Part shown: piece after piece, positions 35,170-46,750 of the stretch
Layout of the letters: each line of letters begins with the position of its first letter
Position numbering within the stretch: the first letter of the stretch is position 1
DNA from: Nageia nagi
Taxonomy: Eukaryota > Pinophyta
DNA length: 64,000 nucleotides
Direction of reading: 5' to 3'
NCBI GenBank assembly: GCA_050084985.1
Contig: JBITNC010000002.1
Span: 15,190,001-15,254,000 of the forward strand
Notes under the pieces: model-generated
Database searches by the model: none
Told to the model about the DNA's origin: nothing
Seen by the model: only the letters and a program-made list of their open reading frames with translations
Made by a program: the position numbers and the translations under genes

Positions 35170-36210
35170 GGTTGTCACCTTTTTTTGTCTATGATCGAGA
35201 GCTATTTTTGATCAAGGATCTAAAGTGTGCTATCTTTGGAAATATATTTTAGCACATTGACATCAACAAATATGTCCTGAAAAAAGAAATAAGAGATGTT
35301 GATCCCACAAATAGTTTGAACCTCATGGAACAAAAAATCACATCAAGAATTAAGGATCTTGTCATGGATGGGGCAAATGGCCTTAAAAAAATGTTCAAAT
35401 AAAGAATTGACTTGTTTGAGTTATTAACCTTTAAATCTCTCTAGTCATTCAAGACCAAAAAATGATTATAGCCACAGAAGCATATCAAATCACATAATTA
35501 CAAAAATGTGTATAAGAGATACAATCTAAACAAAAAATTGATTGTAAACATGCTCTTATCACAAAATTGAAGGATAGAATGAGCCAATTCAAACACTCTC
35601 AACTTCCTCCTATTATAGAGATTCCAAAACTATTCCAAGATGTGATTTTTGAACTCAAAACTAAGTAGTCTAATAATCTTGTATAACATGATCATCTTAA
35701 ATAGGAAACCACTGCCTAACAATAGTCCATCCAGAAATAGGTAGAGGAATAAAAATCATGGGTAGAGGTTGTTAAAGAAAAGAAAACCCTATTAATACTT
35801 GAAATGGCAATCCATGCAAAATTTGAAATGGAAAAGATGCATTGTACTAAGGAGCTTAATCTTTGTGTTTGTTTTCTTTAAAAAATAACCAACCCATTAC
35901 ATTTTGATCAAATTTTCCTAGATGAGACCTTGGATACAAAAAAATTAACCGTGAAAAGGATTAGACTACCTTGGATGAGACTTTTATTATTTATTTATAT
36001 TCAACAAAGTAATGCGTAGAAGCTTTACAAGCCAAGAGGAAATTGTTCTACCTTTTAAATAATGTATTTCTTGATGAATATTTGAATTGAATGCAATATA
36101 AAGAACTTAAAGGTAAGAAAATGAATGAAGCCAAAAAATAAGGTAAATGGGCTATTCTTAAAACACTACTAGATTTAAGGTGATTTGTGATAAGACCTAG
36201 TGTTTTTATT
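35170..36210 (+). pseudogene. LINE ORF1-like remnant
   Basis: Broken plus-strand frames give KSWVEVVKEKKTL, then AKFEMEKMHCTKELNL. The order matches the basic, helical region before the RNA-recognition-like part of plant LINE ORF1 proteins. About 200 bases further come FYLLNNVFLDEYLN and KKMNEAKK, with KWAILKTLLDL after a stop. This resembles the ORF1 segment that ends in a conserved GKWAxxR motif. An upstream part with NLMEQKITSRIKDLVM could be a coiled coil. There are several stops and frameshifts and no endonuclease directly downstream. The identification rests on these short patterns only. Confidence 0.5.
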
Positions 36211-36299
36211 GATTGCAACTTTTGAGTGATTTTCTATCTCAGTTCATATTGCTATGGTACTCGTTATAAATTATGACATGATTGCGACATCATTTGCAT

Positions 36300-36790
36300 C
36301 ATAGTTCAATAGTAACTACGATACATAGATAAGAATTGAGACATAATTAGCGACATGAAGCGACATGCAATGACACCATTTGAGATATAATTTGAGACAC
36401 ATTTTGTGATCTTTAGAGACACTATTTGAGATATGTAGCGATACAATTTGAGACATATAGCGACACCATTGGAAATATATTTTGAGATATATAGCGATAA
36501 AAAGAGAAAACATTTGAGACATATTTAGAGACAATGTGAGATATTATTTGAGACATCATTTGAGACATATTTAGAGATATTATGAGACATTATTTGAGAC
36601 ATATTTAGAGACATTGTGAGACATTATTTGAGATATCATTTGAGACATTATTTGAGACATAAATTGTGACATGATGAGACAATAATTCAGACATTATGAG
36701 ACAATAATTGAGACAAGGATTGAGAAAATATTGTTAGTATTTAGGCAGGTATTAAGACAAGTATTGTGACTTCAAGAGATATACATTGTG
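36300..36790. repeat. Minisatellite with GAGACATTATTT unit
   Basis: Dozens of variants of a 12-13 bp unit (TTTGAGACATTA, TTTAGAGACATTG, TAGCGACATGA) fill almost 500 bases. They are most regular at 36530-36660 and decay towards both sides. ORFs through it, such as one at 36316-36534 on the minus strand, are repeat translations. Confidence 0.9.
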
Positions 36791-38760
36791 AAAAGGATTG
36801 AATTTTTTCCCAAAATTGTGAAAATTATTTTTTTATATTAATTAATTATATTTAATTTTTTATTTAATATGCAAAAATTGTAAAATAATTAATTTAATTT
36901 AATGATATTTTTAATTTTTTATATTATATTGAATTGAATTAAATAAATATAATTAATAAATTATATAAAATTGCATTTGAAATAAATAAATTGGAAACAC
37001 ATTTTAAACATAAAATTGAAAATACATTTTAAACATAAAATTGTATTAATCACATAAAATATAAGGTACTAAACATCAATACTAGTCCATCACTACTACT
37101 CCTATGTATCAATATTGACATCATGATCACTACCACTACTAGATATAGAATTAGATTCTTCATCTTCATTATCCTGATGCTCATCATCCTGCAGGTCCTA
37201 ATCCTGATCCTCATGCTGAGGCACTCTTGATGTACTCTAGCATTGCAAATAATAATATATTAAATATTAGTAAACAATCATAACTTAAAATTTTATGCAT
37301 CAATAATGTACTCATATTGATATTAATAATAAAAAATACATAAAATGTTACTAATTACTTACCATCTCCTCTTCCACCCTTTTCTCCAGCTTCTTGAAAC
37401 CATGTGTAAGACCATATTTCAATTCATCATGTAACATAAATTTGTTATATTTGGCCAACTACAAAAAATAGAAAAAATATTTAATTAGACAATATTAAAT
37501 TAAATATTTAAATATGTATTTTAAATTATTAAATAATTCATTAAATATACTCACAAAATGGGCTTCAATCCATTTCCCCCCTCTGTTACTCGACCAATGT
37601 GTAGTAGTGGAATTCGATCTCTCTAACCATGCTCTAGCAATTCTTTCCTACATCGAGAGATCGCTTGTAGATTTACGATGTGTGTTACCTTCTCCCACTC
37701 TTTTCATTAAAACTTTTCACACTTTCTTATCAACATCGATCGATTTATTATTCATGTTACATCTCTCTTCTGGAAGATTTTTGCATTTTTGTCAGATATG
37801 ATCTCTTGTTTTATTAATGTTCTTCCTTTCTTGCTGCATTCTCCACACATCACCAATATTATGTTGAAGGCCTTGAATTAATCTTTGCTTGCCTACAAAA
37901 TACACAATTATAAAAAAATAGTTTTATTTTTTTTGGAAAATAAATTTTTAAAATATTTTTTCAAAATTAAAATAAATGAACTAAACTATACTATTAATAG
38001 TAATCTATAAAAAATATACATACCTTTGTCACTTTATAATTTTCAATCAAGATACAAAGTTTTGTAAAATTCCAACAATGCTCTATTCTTCAAAGATTTG
38101 TAAAAAAATACCCTTGATCAATAATTGAAACTATTAGTAAATTAATTATTACAAATCGATATATAAATATATATTTTCAAACATCAACTTCTACGATTCT
38201 CATCAACAATGACTTTACTATCTGATTTTACTTTAATTTTAATATTAAGTGCTCCTTTCGATGTAGTAAACTTAGCCTTCTGATTGATTGACTCTACACC
38301 TTCAATACTAACATCACCTTTACCAAAGTTCAAATTGATTACAATTGGATAAATTACTTTGAAAAAAAATATTATTTCAGTCATTTTTTATAAATTAACA
38401 AATCAAAAAAATGACTATGTAAAGTGCTTAATGGCGATGTAGATAAGTAGCTTGCATATGCACCTCGATGAGAAGACTAGATTCCTAACTCTTTCTGCAT
38501 TTTTTTGGTGTTCTTTATATTTTGCACATGTTTAAACACATATTTCAATGCCTTCATCTATAAAAATTTTATAAAAAAAAGTTAGTTGCCATACAACATG
38601 AATTTTATTAAATAAAATATTTTGATATTACATTAATACATATTGATACTTAAAACAAAATTGAGATCCATGTCATCTGGTACTTCTTCTTTCATTGGTA
38701 TTTATTTTGATCATTGTCTTCTCCCTTTCTTTTGTCTCCCTTATGCAACATGGTGATCAC
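36791..38760 (-). pseudogene. Unidentified protein-coding remnant with acidic end
   Basis: Minus-strand frames between 38760 and 37030 give separated protein-like blocks. These include KGDVSIEGVESINQKAKF (38190-38384), CRQRLIQGLQHNIGDVWRM (near 37890), ERIARAWLERSNSTTTHW (near 37630) and NKFMLHDELKYGLTHGFKKL (near 37430). A last block is rich in Asp, Glu and Ser (near 37090-37230). AT-rich gaps between blocks could be introns or decay. The layout, with basic and helical blocks followed by an acidic tail, would fit a transposase-type or host regulatory protein, but I cannot name a family. The block 36791-37030 is plain AT-rich sequence. Confidence 0.35.
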
Positions 38761-38959
38761 TAAATAAAGGTAGTAAAAAATTTAATATTATTAATATGAG
38801 AAAAAAAAAACTAATATCTAATTATTACAACATTAACCTTGAAATTATTAAAGGAAAAAATGAAAAGACTTTGAAATTTTTACAAAGTTAACCTTAATTT
38901 TTTAAAAAGTTAGCCCTAAAATGTTGAGGTTAAGGAGGCTTAGGTTATGTATATTTTAT

Positions 38960-39104
38960 TTAAAGGGGGTTGGTTTTCTAAATTAAAGTATAAATTAAGT
39001 CTAAATTAATGTATAAAATTTAGTTTAAATTAAAGTCTTAATTAAGTCTAAATTAAATCTAAATTAAAGTAAAAAATTAAGTCTATATTAAAATTGGCAA
39101 ATTT
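38960..39104. repeat. Degenerate TAAATTAAGTC tandem repeat
   Basis: Irregular copies of TAAATTAAGTC and TAAATTAAAGT cover about 140 bases immediately before the telomere-like block. Confidence 0.7.
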
Positions 39105-39404
39105 GAGTACCCTAACCCTTAAGTACCTTAACCCTAGTTACCCTTAAAACCCAAACACCCAACATTTACCCCAAACCCTAACCCCTAATCCTAGCCAATA
39201 ACTTGTAACCCTTATCCTTAAACCCAAATACCCAAACCTTTACCCTGACCCTAACCCTTACCCTTAAGTACCCTAACCCTAGTTACCCTTAAAACCCAAA
39301 CACCCAAACCTTTACCCTTAACCCTAACCCCTAATCCCTAACCCTTAACCCTAACTGATAACCCCTAACCCTTATCCCTAAACCCAAATACCCAAACCTA
39401 AACA
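39105..39404. repeat. Interstitial telomere-like repeat block
   Basis: Imperfect CCCTAA, CCCTTAA and CCCTAAA units are mixed with ACCCAAATACCCAAACC. The block is itself a tandem duplication with a spacing of about 145 bp: TTAAGTACC starts near 39119 and again near 39264, and CTAGTTACCCTTAAAACCC recurs in both. The plant telomere unit is CCCTAAA on this strand, so the block is telomere-like but degenerate. Its right end coincides with the truncated end of the LTR of element D. Confidence 0.8.
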
Positions 39405-39694
39405 CTATCCTATAGCATAGCTTTACTCCATAAATTGGTGTATGATCCAAAGAGGGAGCCTTCTATTTATAGGCCAAAATCCCTCTTTGGATCACCCATT
39501 TACCCAATGTACAAAAGCATGACATGTACATCCTTTTACCCAAGGGGCATGCTCATGACATGGAGTGTAGGAAAAATTACATTATCATATTCACTTAAAT
39601 ACTCAAGGTATCAAATGATACCCTTAAGTATTAGTGAATTTACATAAAAAGATTATTACAAAACCTTTACAATAATGCATTATACATTCCAACA
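39405..39694 (-). mobile_element. Truncated 3' LTR of copia D
   Basis: On the minus strand it starts TGTTGGAATGTATAATGC at 39694 and matches the family LTR for about 290 bases through the TATA region (CTATAAATAGAAGG). It then stops at the telomere-like block. About 210 bases of the R/U5 end are missing. Confidence 0.88.
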
Positions 39695-41703
39695 CTCTCT
39701 TTTAATGCAATATTGGGATAGAGTGAATAAGAGAAAAGAACAAAAGAAAGTAAAAGAGTTCTCCTCCAAATAGATACAACAGAGATGAAATTTGTTTACA
39801 TATTTATGAAGTAAGAAAGATCTAGTTTGAGACTCACTACTTTGCCAAATACAATCATTAACCACAATTGGTTTCAATGTACATGAAGTAGTCATTCAAC
39901 TGGAAGTGATGAAGAGTCTTCAAGAGCTTGCATACTTGAAGTAAGTAACCTACAATCTTAAAGGAACCTGCAAGTCATAAGCAACTTAAATAACAAGATT
40001 AGTTAGATGCATTGTATTCATATCAACAAGGATAGATGAATCACTCAAATACCATTATGAACTGATCAATGGTGCACTATAAGTCATCATGAAGATGCCA
40101 AGCTAAAACTCATAATCACCTGCTATATATAAAATATGTATTGATTATCATTACAAAATAGAGCATGCACATACAAGTTTTTCACATATGGATAATTGAA
40201 CAGTGCCAAAAGACACATAAGAGTTTCTCACACATGAATAATTGAATAGTGCTAGATTGGCCAATCTTTTGCTTTAAAAATTTGTACAACAAGTTCCTCA
40301 TGCAAAGCGAATTTACCATGAAGGTGTACAATAAAATCAACACTATAGAACATAAAATCCTCCTAGGAGTGAAGTTATCATCATAAACATGAATATAACA
40401 TAAGAATTCAAACTTCACTCCCCCTTGAGGGTAACTTTACCAACCTGATAGTGTCCCTAAGCTTACAGAACTAAGCTTTTGTGAGGGGCTTGGTGAACAA
40501 ATCAACAGAGTTTAAGGTGGATGGACAATACTCCAGGTGTATGATGCCATTAAGAACCTTCTCTTTGATAAAATGGATATGGATTTACATATGTTTTATT
40601 CTCTAATGGAACACAAGATTCTTAGCCAAAAAAATAATCAACTGATTATCTGAAGAAATCAAAGATAAGCCACCTTGCTCATATCTAATTTCTTTCAAAA
40701 TATGCCTTAGCCAAATGGCTTCTTGGGTTGCAATAGACATGTCATGGTATTTAGCTTTTGTGGTGCAAAGAAAAATAGTAGGTTACTTCTTAGAAGCCCA
40801 AGAGATAGACTTGAACCAATTCTAAACACATATATAGAGGTTGATTTCCTATCATCTCTATCTCCCCTATAGTTAGAATCTAAGAATCCAGAGAGAACAA
40901 ATGAGGGTAACTTAAAATATTTGAGAGCAAGATCCTTAGTCCCTACAACATACTTAAAGATTTATTTAACAACATTGAGGTGTTCAACATATGGTTTCTA
41001 CATGAATTGAGCCATCAGATTCATTGTAAAGGTAATATCTAGTGTGAAAATAGTCAAATACAAAAGACTACCAATTAATTTCCTGTAAGCTGTAGCATCA
41101 GCTAACTAAGAGTTAGAGCTAAGAGAAATAGTGATTCCAAGAGATTGGGATTGTAGCATATCTACACTTCTCCATTACAAAATTTTACAAGATACCTGAT
41201 ATATACTTAGATTGACTTAGATAAGTACAATCCTTATATTGGTATACTTGCATTCCAAGGTAGTGGTGCAAAAGACCAAGATTAATAATTTCAAACATTG
41301 CCTTAAATTCAGATATGCACTCTTGAATGATTGAGCACATATAGAATCAAAAGATCATCCATATAAAAGAGAATCCAGATCACATCTTTTCTTTGATTGA
41401 GCACATATAGATCAGAGAAAAAAAAACATTTAAAGAAAGTAATGTTTGCAAAATACCTTGAAATCTTCTTGTACCAAGCTCTAGGTGCTTGCTTAAGTCT
41501 ATATATTGACTTCTTTAGCTTGCACACAAAGGACTCTTTGCCTTCTACAATGAACCCTTTTGGTTGATTCATGAAGATTTCCACATATAAGTCACCACTG
41601 AGAAATGCACTCTTGACATCAAGTTAAAAAACTTTTCATCTTTGAGCTATAGAAAGAGCAAGGATAATTCTCATAGTAGGCATGTTTACCACGGGAGAAA
41701 AGG
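39695..41703 (-). pseudogene. Copia D: reverse transcriptase, RNase H and 3' untranslated region
   Basis: The minus strand at 41584-41309 has an uninterrupted reverse-transcriptase piece: EIFMNQPKGFIVEGKESF, KKSIYRLKQAPRAWYKK and the catalytic FYMDDLLI with both Asp residues intact. Downstream, decayed RNase H follows, with the GAISW.SKK-like part near 40800 and SVDLFTKPL near 40500. The pol end is near 40425. The 3' untranslated region carries the doubled 48-bp unit also seen in A. The upstream half of the element (gag to integrase) is cut off exactly where the LTR of element C begins. Confidence 0.85.
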
Positions 41704-42196
41704 TGTTGGAATGTATAATGCATTATTGTAAAGGTTTGTATTAAAGATTTTATGTAAGTTCACTAATAATTAAGGGTATCATTTGATACATTAAGTATTT
41801 AAATGAATATGATAATGTAACTTATCCTACAGTCCATGTCATGAGCATGCCCCTTGGGTAAAAGGATGTGCATTTCATGCTTTTGTACATTGGATAAAAG
41901 GGTGATCCAAAGAAGGATTTTGGATTATAAATAAAAGGTTTCCTCTTTGTGATCATACACTAATTGTGGACTAAAATTATGCTATAAGATAGTGGTTAGG
42001 AGAAAAGAGTAGGAGGATTGTAAGAGAGTTGTATTTATGATTGAAGTAAAGATCTAGTTAGTGGATGTACTCCTAGTTGGAGGGACCACTTACATCTTGT
42101 ATTGTGAGATTGCTTTGTGAGTTTGTTAGATGTAATTGTGAGCTTTCATGTGATCTTGGTTGATTAGAAATTACCTTGTTAGTGTTAGTTCCTTCA
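41704..42196 (+). mobile_element. 5' LTR of copia C (493 bp)
   Basis: TG...CA termini are intact and the sequence aligns end to end with the LTRs of A and B. A TATA-like TTATAAATAAAAGG lies near 41926. The primer-binding site follows three bases after the LTR and has two or three changes from the canonical form. Confidence 0.9.
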
Positions 42197-42212
42197 AATT
42201 GGTATCAAAGTG

Positions 42213-45108
42213 TGGTGTGGAAGCTCTTTTTCAATATCTTGGAGGTCTTCATTCCTCATCCTACTCTCCATTGTTGAGGTGAAATTAAGAGAAGGTATAA
42301 ATTCCTTATTTCTTGATTATTTATTGGATTATTGATTTATGACACTAACATATATGTTATATGCTAGTTTATTTTTTGCAAAATATTTTTTTTTAAATAG
42401 TAATATAAAGTAATTATTATTTATACTAACATTTTCTATGTTAGTTGTAATTCTTTGTTTGCAAAAATTGCTCTATATATATTACTATAATCTAATGGCT
42501 AATAAAAAAATTGCAATATGATGTAATTTTGTTTTTGTTGTTTATACTATTTTTTTTCCTCTACTTGCAATTTTTTACAAATTGCTTATTAAATTGATAT
42601 AATTTTTTATTTAAAAGAAAAAAATAAAAAATTTTGTATACAACATTTTGTGAAGTATTACAAAGGAATTATTTTTTTTACTATATATTTTTACTCTAAT
42701 TAAGAGAAGGAGAATAGGCTTCAAAAGCTTAATGATGGAAATTTTTACATTTAATTTTTTTGGAAAGGAAATTACAAGTCTTACAAATTGAAATATAATT
42801 TTTTTTACAAAATTTCATTATTGAGGCTTCAAAAGTTTTTGTCTACTGGCCACCACTTAAGCCCTCTCCTATCATGTGAAGGGCATTTGAAATCTCTACT
42901 GGTTGCTACTTAATCCCTCTCCTACCATGTGAAGGGTGTTTTCCCTATTGGCCATCACTGTCTCTTTCTCTATCATGCATCGGTTGACCTCTCATCCCAA
43001 CCTACCCATCCCCTTCCTCTTGTTCATTTTTTTTTCTTAGGGTTTATCGAGAGGCAAGAAAATGAAGAGGTAAAGAAGGCCCTTACCATCTCGCTTCTTA
43101 TGCACTAGCTTGGTTCTTTCATGACGGCTCCTCCTTCCTCACAACAACATGACCCTCCCAAAATTGTGAGCTCCTCTTGGTTACTTTTGGACTATTCTCC
43201 TTTGAACATGTAACATTCTTTGAATTGTGATCCCATACATAGCTTCCTCCCATGCATAGTCTCCTCCCTCTGCTCTCCTAAACCATGCATAGCTAAAATG
43301 ATGAGCTCTTTTGCAGTGCTCTTCATACAATACTTTATCAGAATTGAACCAAAAACCTATGTACTATTCCCTTCACAGCTCCCTTCACATCTAAAATGAT
43401 CCATCCTTGGTCTATCCCTACTCCTCTACATCGTTGTAGCTATCCTCTCCTTGCCTCTGACCTCTCAACCTCCTGCGACCTCCCCCCACTCATAGCCTCT
43501 AATCTATTAATTTTTTTTTTACCTTTTTTTGTGTTCTTTTTTTAGGGGGTTTCTTGCAAAAAAAAAATTAACAAGACAATCATGTTCATCATTTATGAAT
43601 CTAACTTGGATTGGCGTGAAAGTAGTTTTTTTTACATGTAATGCATTTCAATCTTGAAGAAAGAGTCCTTTTATTTTTTCTCTTTTTTAACAAGTTAAGA
43701 TTTATAGACTCATAAGTAATATCCATAGGAGATTTAACTAAGATTTTATTGAGATAAGGGAGGAGCCTTAAATTTTTTTTTCTCTAAGTAAATAATAAAT
43801 GGAGCAAATGTATAAATTTAAGGGATAAAAGCTTAAGTAAAAAGGGGAGAACATGTATAAATGTTTTTACTTAATTTTTATCTAGTATGCATACTATAGC
43901 ACTTAAAAATTAAGATTTGTTACTTAATTTTTTTTGGTATGCATACTATAGCACTTAGTTTTTAAGTTAAATGCATGATTAGTACTAAATTTTTTAAGCT
44001 ATTTTCAAAACTTATTTGTTAAGTTAATAATGCACGCTTAAGGACTTAATTTTTTTTTAAGTTAAAGATTAGGATTTAAAATTTTTAAGATGCATGCTTA
44101 TGACTTAAAAATGCATGTTTATGCCTCTCAAATGTTTTTTAAATTCTTTATGAATAGACTGGTTCTTATGAGGAAATAATGCATGCTTAATTTTTTTTTA
44201 AGTTATGGATTGATGCATATTTTTTTAAGTTAATGATGCATACTTATAATTATGGGATTGATGCATGCTCTTATGCAAAGTTAATGGACTTGTGCAAAAT
44301 AAAGATTGATGTAAAGATGTCCTTTATGGGTTGGTAAACAAAACCCATTAGACACTTAGGTTCCAAGTTATGAATGGATGATATTTAATTTTATGCTCTT
44401 TTACTTCATCTTGCTTTATTTACTTGTGCAAAAAATTACAGACATTGATATATGCAACACCCTAAAATGAACACATCTGCACGTACATTTTGCAACATGA
44501 CTTGTTTGGGGAGCCATGAGATGAGGACAGACGAATTAGAGCTTTTAAGTTTGATGATCTAAGTGGTGAAAAGTTCATTCTTTTCAATTACACTTAAGTC
44601 CTTTGTTGGTTTGGACATAACTCTATTAGGTGGATAGGCATGTGTGTAGTGATACAACATGTTCACATGTCTATTCAGGGATTATCTTGATAACCTAGGA
44701 GGACAACTTGAAACCTAGTCAAGATTAATAATTTGGTCGATCCAATAAATATCAAAACCTTGAAAAATAGCTAGTATTTCTCCTTGTGAGAGTATATTAT
44801 TGTCCAAGGGAAACTAGTTGAGGATTGGTAGGAATTGGGCTCCTCTTGTGTGGGCATCCAGGTGAAGGCCTAATTTTAAATAAGAAAATAAGCCTCAATA
44901 ATATCACTTTACATCTATAGTTCTTGACATGAGAAATTTATTTGGGTATATGGGTTATTATTTGATTTGTAAAACATTTGCACTTGTAAATCAAATCAAG
45001 CATGTCTTTAGTGTTAAATGTAACATGTATTATTTACTTGGTTAAACTTAACAGTTAATGTTATTTATTGAAACCACATGCTTATTACTTCACATTATTA
45101 TATAGCAA
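42213..45108 (+). other. Long leader of copia C
   Basis: The zones follow the same order as in B. A T-rich part is followed by a pyrimidine-rich block (about 42835-43500, with a local duplication around CCCTCTCCTATCATGTGAAG and CCCTCTCCTACCATGTGAAG). Next is an AT-rich block with repeated CATGC motifs (43880-44290). Last is the conserved block 44300-45100, shared with A and B. No conserved ORF is present. Confidence 0.7.
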
Positions 45109-45695
45109 ATGGGAGAATATTTTTTACCCAAACACATTCTTGATGGTTTCAAATATGGGATTTGGGAACCTTGGATGAGAGTTGAATTGTAGGTAAGGAA
45201 GCTTTGGCAAATAATGAATAAAAACTTTGTACCTTATACAGATTAAAAGGCACTAGAAAATTACAACACAAAGAATGAGTTAGCAACCTCCATGATTTAC
45301 CATGCAATTTTAGATGATGTGCTCCTGATGATTTCCTCTTCAACCTTGATAAAGGAAGCATAGGATAAGCTTAAGCAAATCCACCTTGGTTCAAACTTTT
45401 CAAGAAGGTTTATCATTCTTCAAAAGTTGCTTCAATCTCGTCAAGGTGAAGTTGAAAATGTGGCTATCTACTTGAACAAAATCATTGACCTAAAGACCAA
45501 ACTTGTTGCTTGTGGGTGCAATTTGATCAATGATGAGTTCATGGTCTTCATCATTATTCAAATCCTTTCTTCAAAGTTTGGAAACTTTGTAATGGTTATG
45601 GAAATAAGGCTCGATGATGAAGAAGAAGTCTTCTTCAAAGGTGTGCACCCTTTTGCAAATTGCCTTAAATCTAGCAGTGAAAAAGCTAAAGTTTA
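45109..45695 (+). pseudogene. Copia C gag fragment
   Basis: The start ATGGGAGAATATTTTTTACC matches that of A. After stops and a frameshift, an open stretch at 45427-45695 encodes EVENVAIYLNKIIDLKTKLV, INDEFMVFIIIQILSSKFGN and RLDDEEEVFF, the family's gag core. The frame then leaves the family match near 45640. The zinc knuckle is absent. Confidence 0.8.
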
Positions 45696-45889
45696 GATAT
45701 TTTAGCATTATGCCATGCATCAAGTCTGTAGTCTCATATTAAAAAAGCCATATGTAATTATGGTGGCTTTTTGTTCTCTTCTTTAGGTTTATTGAGTGAT
45801 GTAACTGGTGATAGAGATCTCATCCTTCTTGCATAAATACATGAAACATAGCTAAAATCATTACCATCCTATATAGGTTATTATTAGTT

Positions 45890-46750
45890 TTCTAATTATA
45901 GAATGAAGGATCATCAAAGTTTCAAAGGATTTGGGGTGTCACTTGCTTATATTACGAGTGCTTGACTTCATGAATTCGTTTAGAATTCTTAGATCTCCAT
46001 GGTAGATGCATATGGATCTCTCTTGAGAGGAAGTCAACATTTCATTGTCTTTACATTCCTATATGTTATTTTCCTTTTATTTACTCATCACATTCTATTG
46101 TATATGCTAATGAATTAGCCTAATTGTATCTTTTTCTTAAGGTCTTTAGGTTTTCCCTCCTTGTTGATATCATGCTATTAGGTGACTTTAATGCACAAAT
46201 AAACACATCCTTATGTTACTTACGTGATATTTCTTCAGATCCTCTTCGATTGTTATAGACTAATATTGAGAATTTAATCCTAACATAATAATTGAATGAT
46301 GCTATAAAAAACAACACACATTATAGAAAATATTTTCTTAACTTTGGAAAAGTATATGATTGATCATCCTAAATGGGGTTGCTCAATTCCCTCAATCCAA
46401 ATATTCTACCTATTTCCTTTTTACTGGTGTCACTAGTATGGTCGAATATGCTTTGGCCAATCTCCCTTGACTCTTTTATATCACTGATTCAAATATTTTT
46501 TTATTCTCAACCCCTATAAGATCATGCTTATCTCATCCTTTCCCTTTTACTTACTACACACCTCCCTAGTCATACACTCTCTCTTTGTCCTACTACGCCC
46601 CACACCCTCTTTGATTATAATCTTAACAATACACACACACACACACATATATATCCATAATTTACATACCCTACGTCGTAGGCAATTTATTTATCTAAAT
46701 TCCTTTGGTTAGCAAACTTTGAATTCTTCCCTCATACCATTAATACCCCC
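45890..46750 (+). pseudogene. LINE endonuclease-domain remnant
   Basis: Broken plus-strand frames include DIMLLGDFNAQINTS near 46170-46210. This is the conserved GDFNA motif of the exonuclease-endonuclease-phosphatase fold used by LINEs. About 200 bases later, a DYxxA-like segment and DHAYLILSLLLT correspond to the domain's final SDH motif. Spacing and order fit the second half of the endonuclease. No reverse transcriptase follows. It may belong with the reverse-transcriptase remnants near 20 and 62 kb, but no overlap proves it. A (CA)n microsatellite sits within it at about 46630-46648. Confidence 0.65.
46630..46654. repeat. (CA)n(TA)n microsatellite
   Basis: A run of CA dinucleotides followed by a few TA units lies within the LINE remnant. 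Confidence 0.95.

Larger units (their letters stand above)
41704..45700 (+). mobile_element. Copia element C: 5' LTR, long leader and gag only
   Basis: This plus-strand copy has an LTR at 41704-42196 (TGTTGGAATG...TTCCTTCA), a degenerate primer-binding site TGGTATCAAAGTG at 42200-42212, a leader of about 2.9 kb and a gag that stops near 45700. No protease, pol or 3' LTR follows; a LINE endonuclease remnant is the next item. The 5' terminus of the LTR touches the reverse transcriptase of element D without a gap, which fits insertion of C into D in opposite orientation. Confidence 0.85.

Noticed and set aside
36300-36790. CRISPR-like or structured repeat array
   Set aside because: Units are contiguous 12-13 bp variants without spacers, in a plant nuclear context.
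39105-39404. True chromosome end
   Set aside because: The repeats are degenerate, only about 300 bp long, and are followed by more than 24 kb of ordinary sequence.
45640-45650. AAAGG near the end of copia C gag as the right-hand target duplication of C
   Set aside because: AAAGG also precedes C's LTR, but the sequence before the right copy is gag, not an LTR end, and the sequence after it does not continue element D. The match is probably chance.
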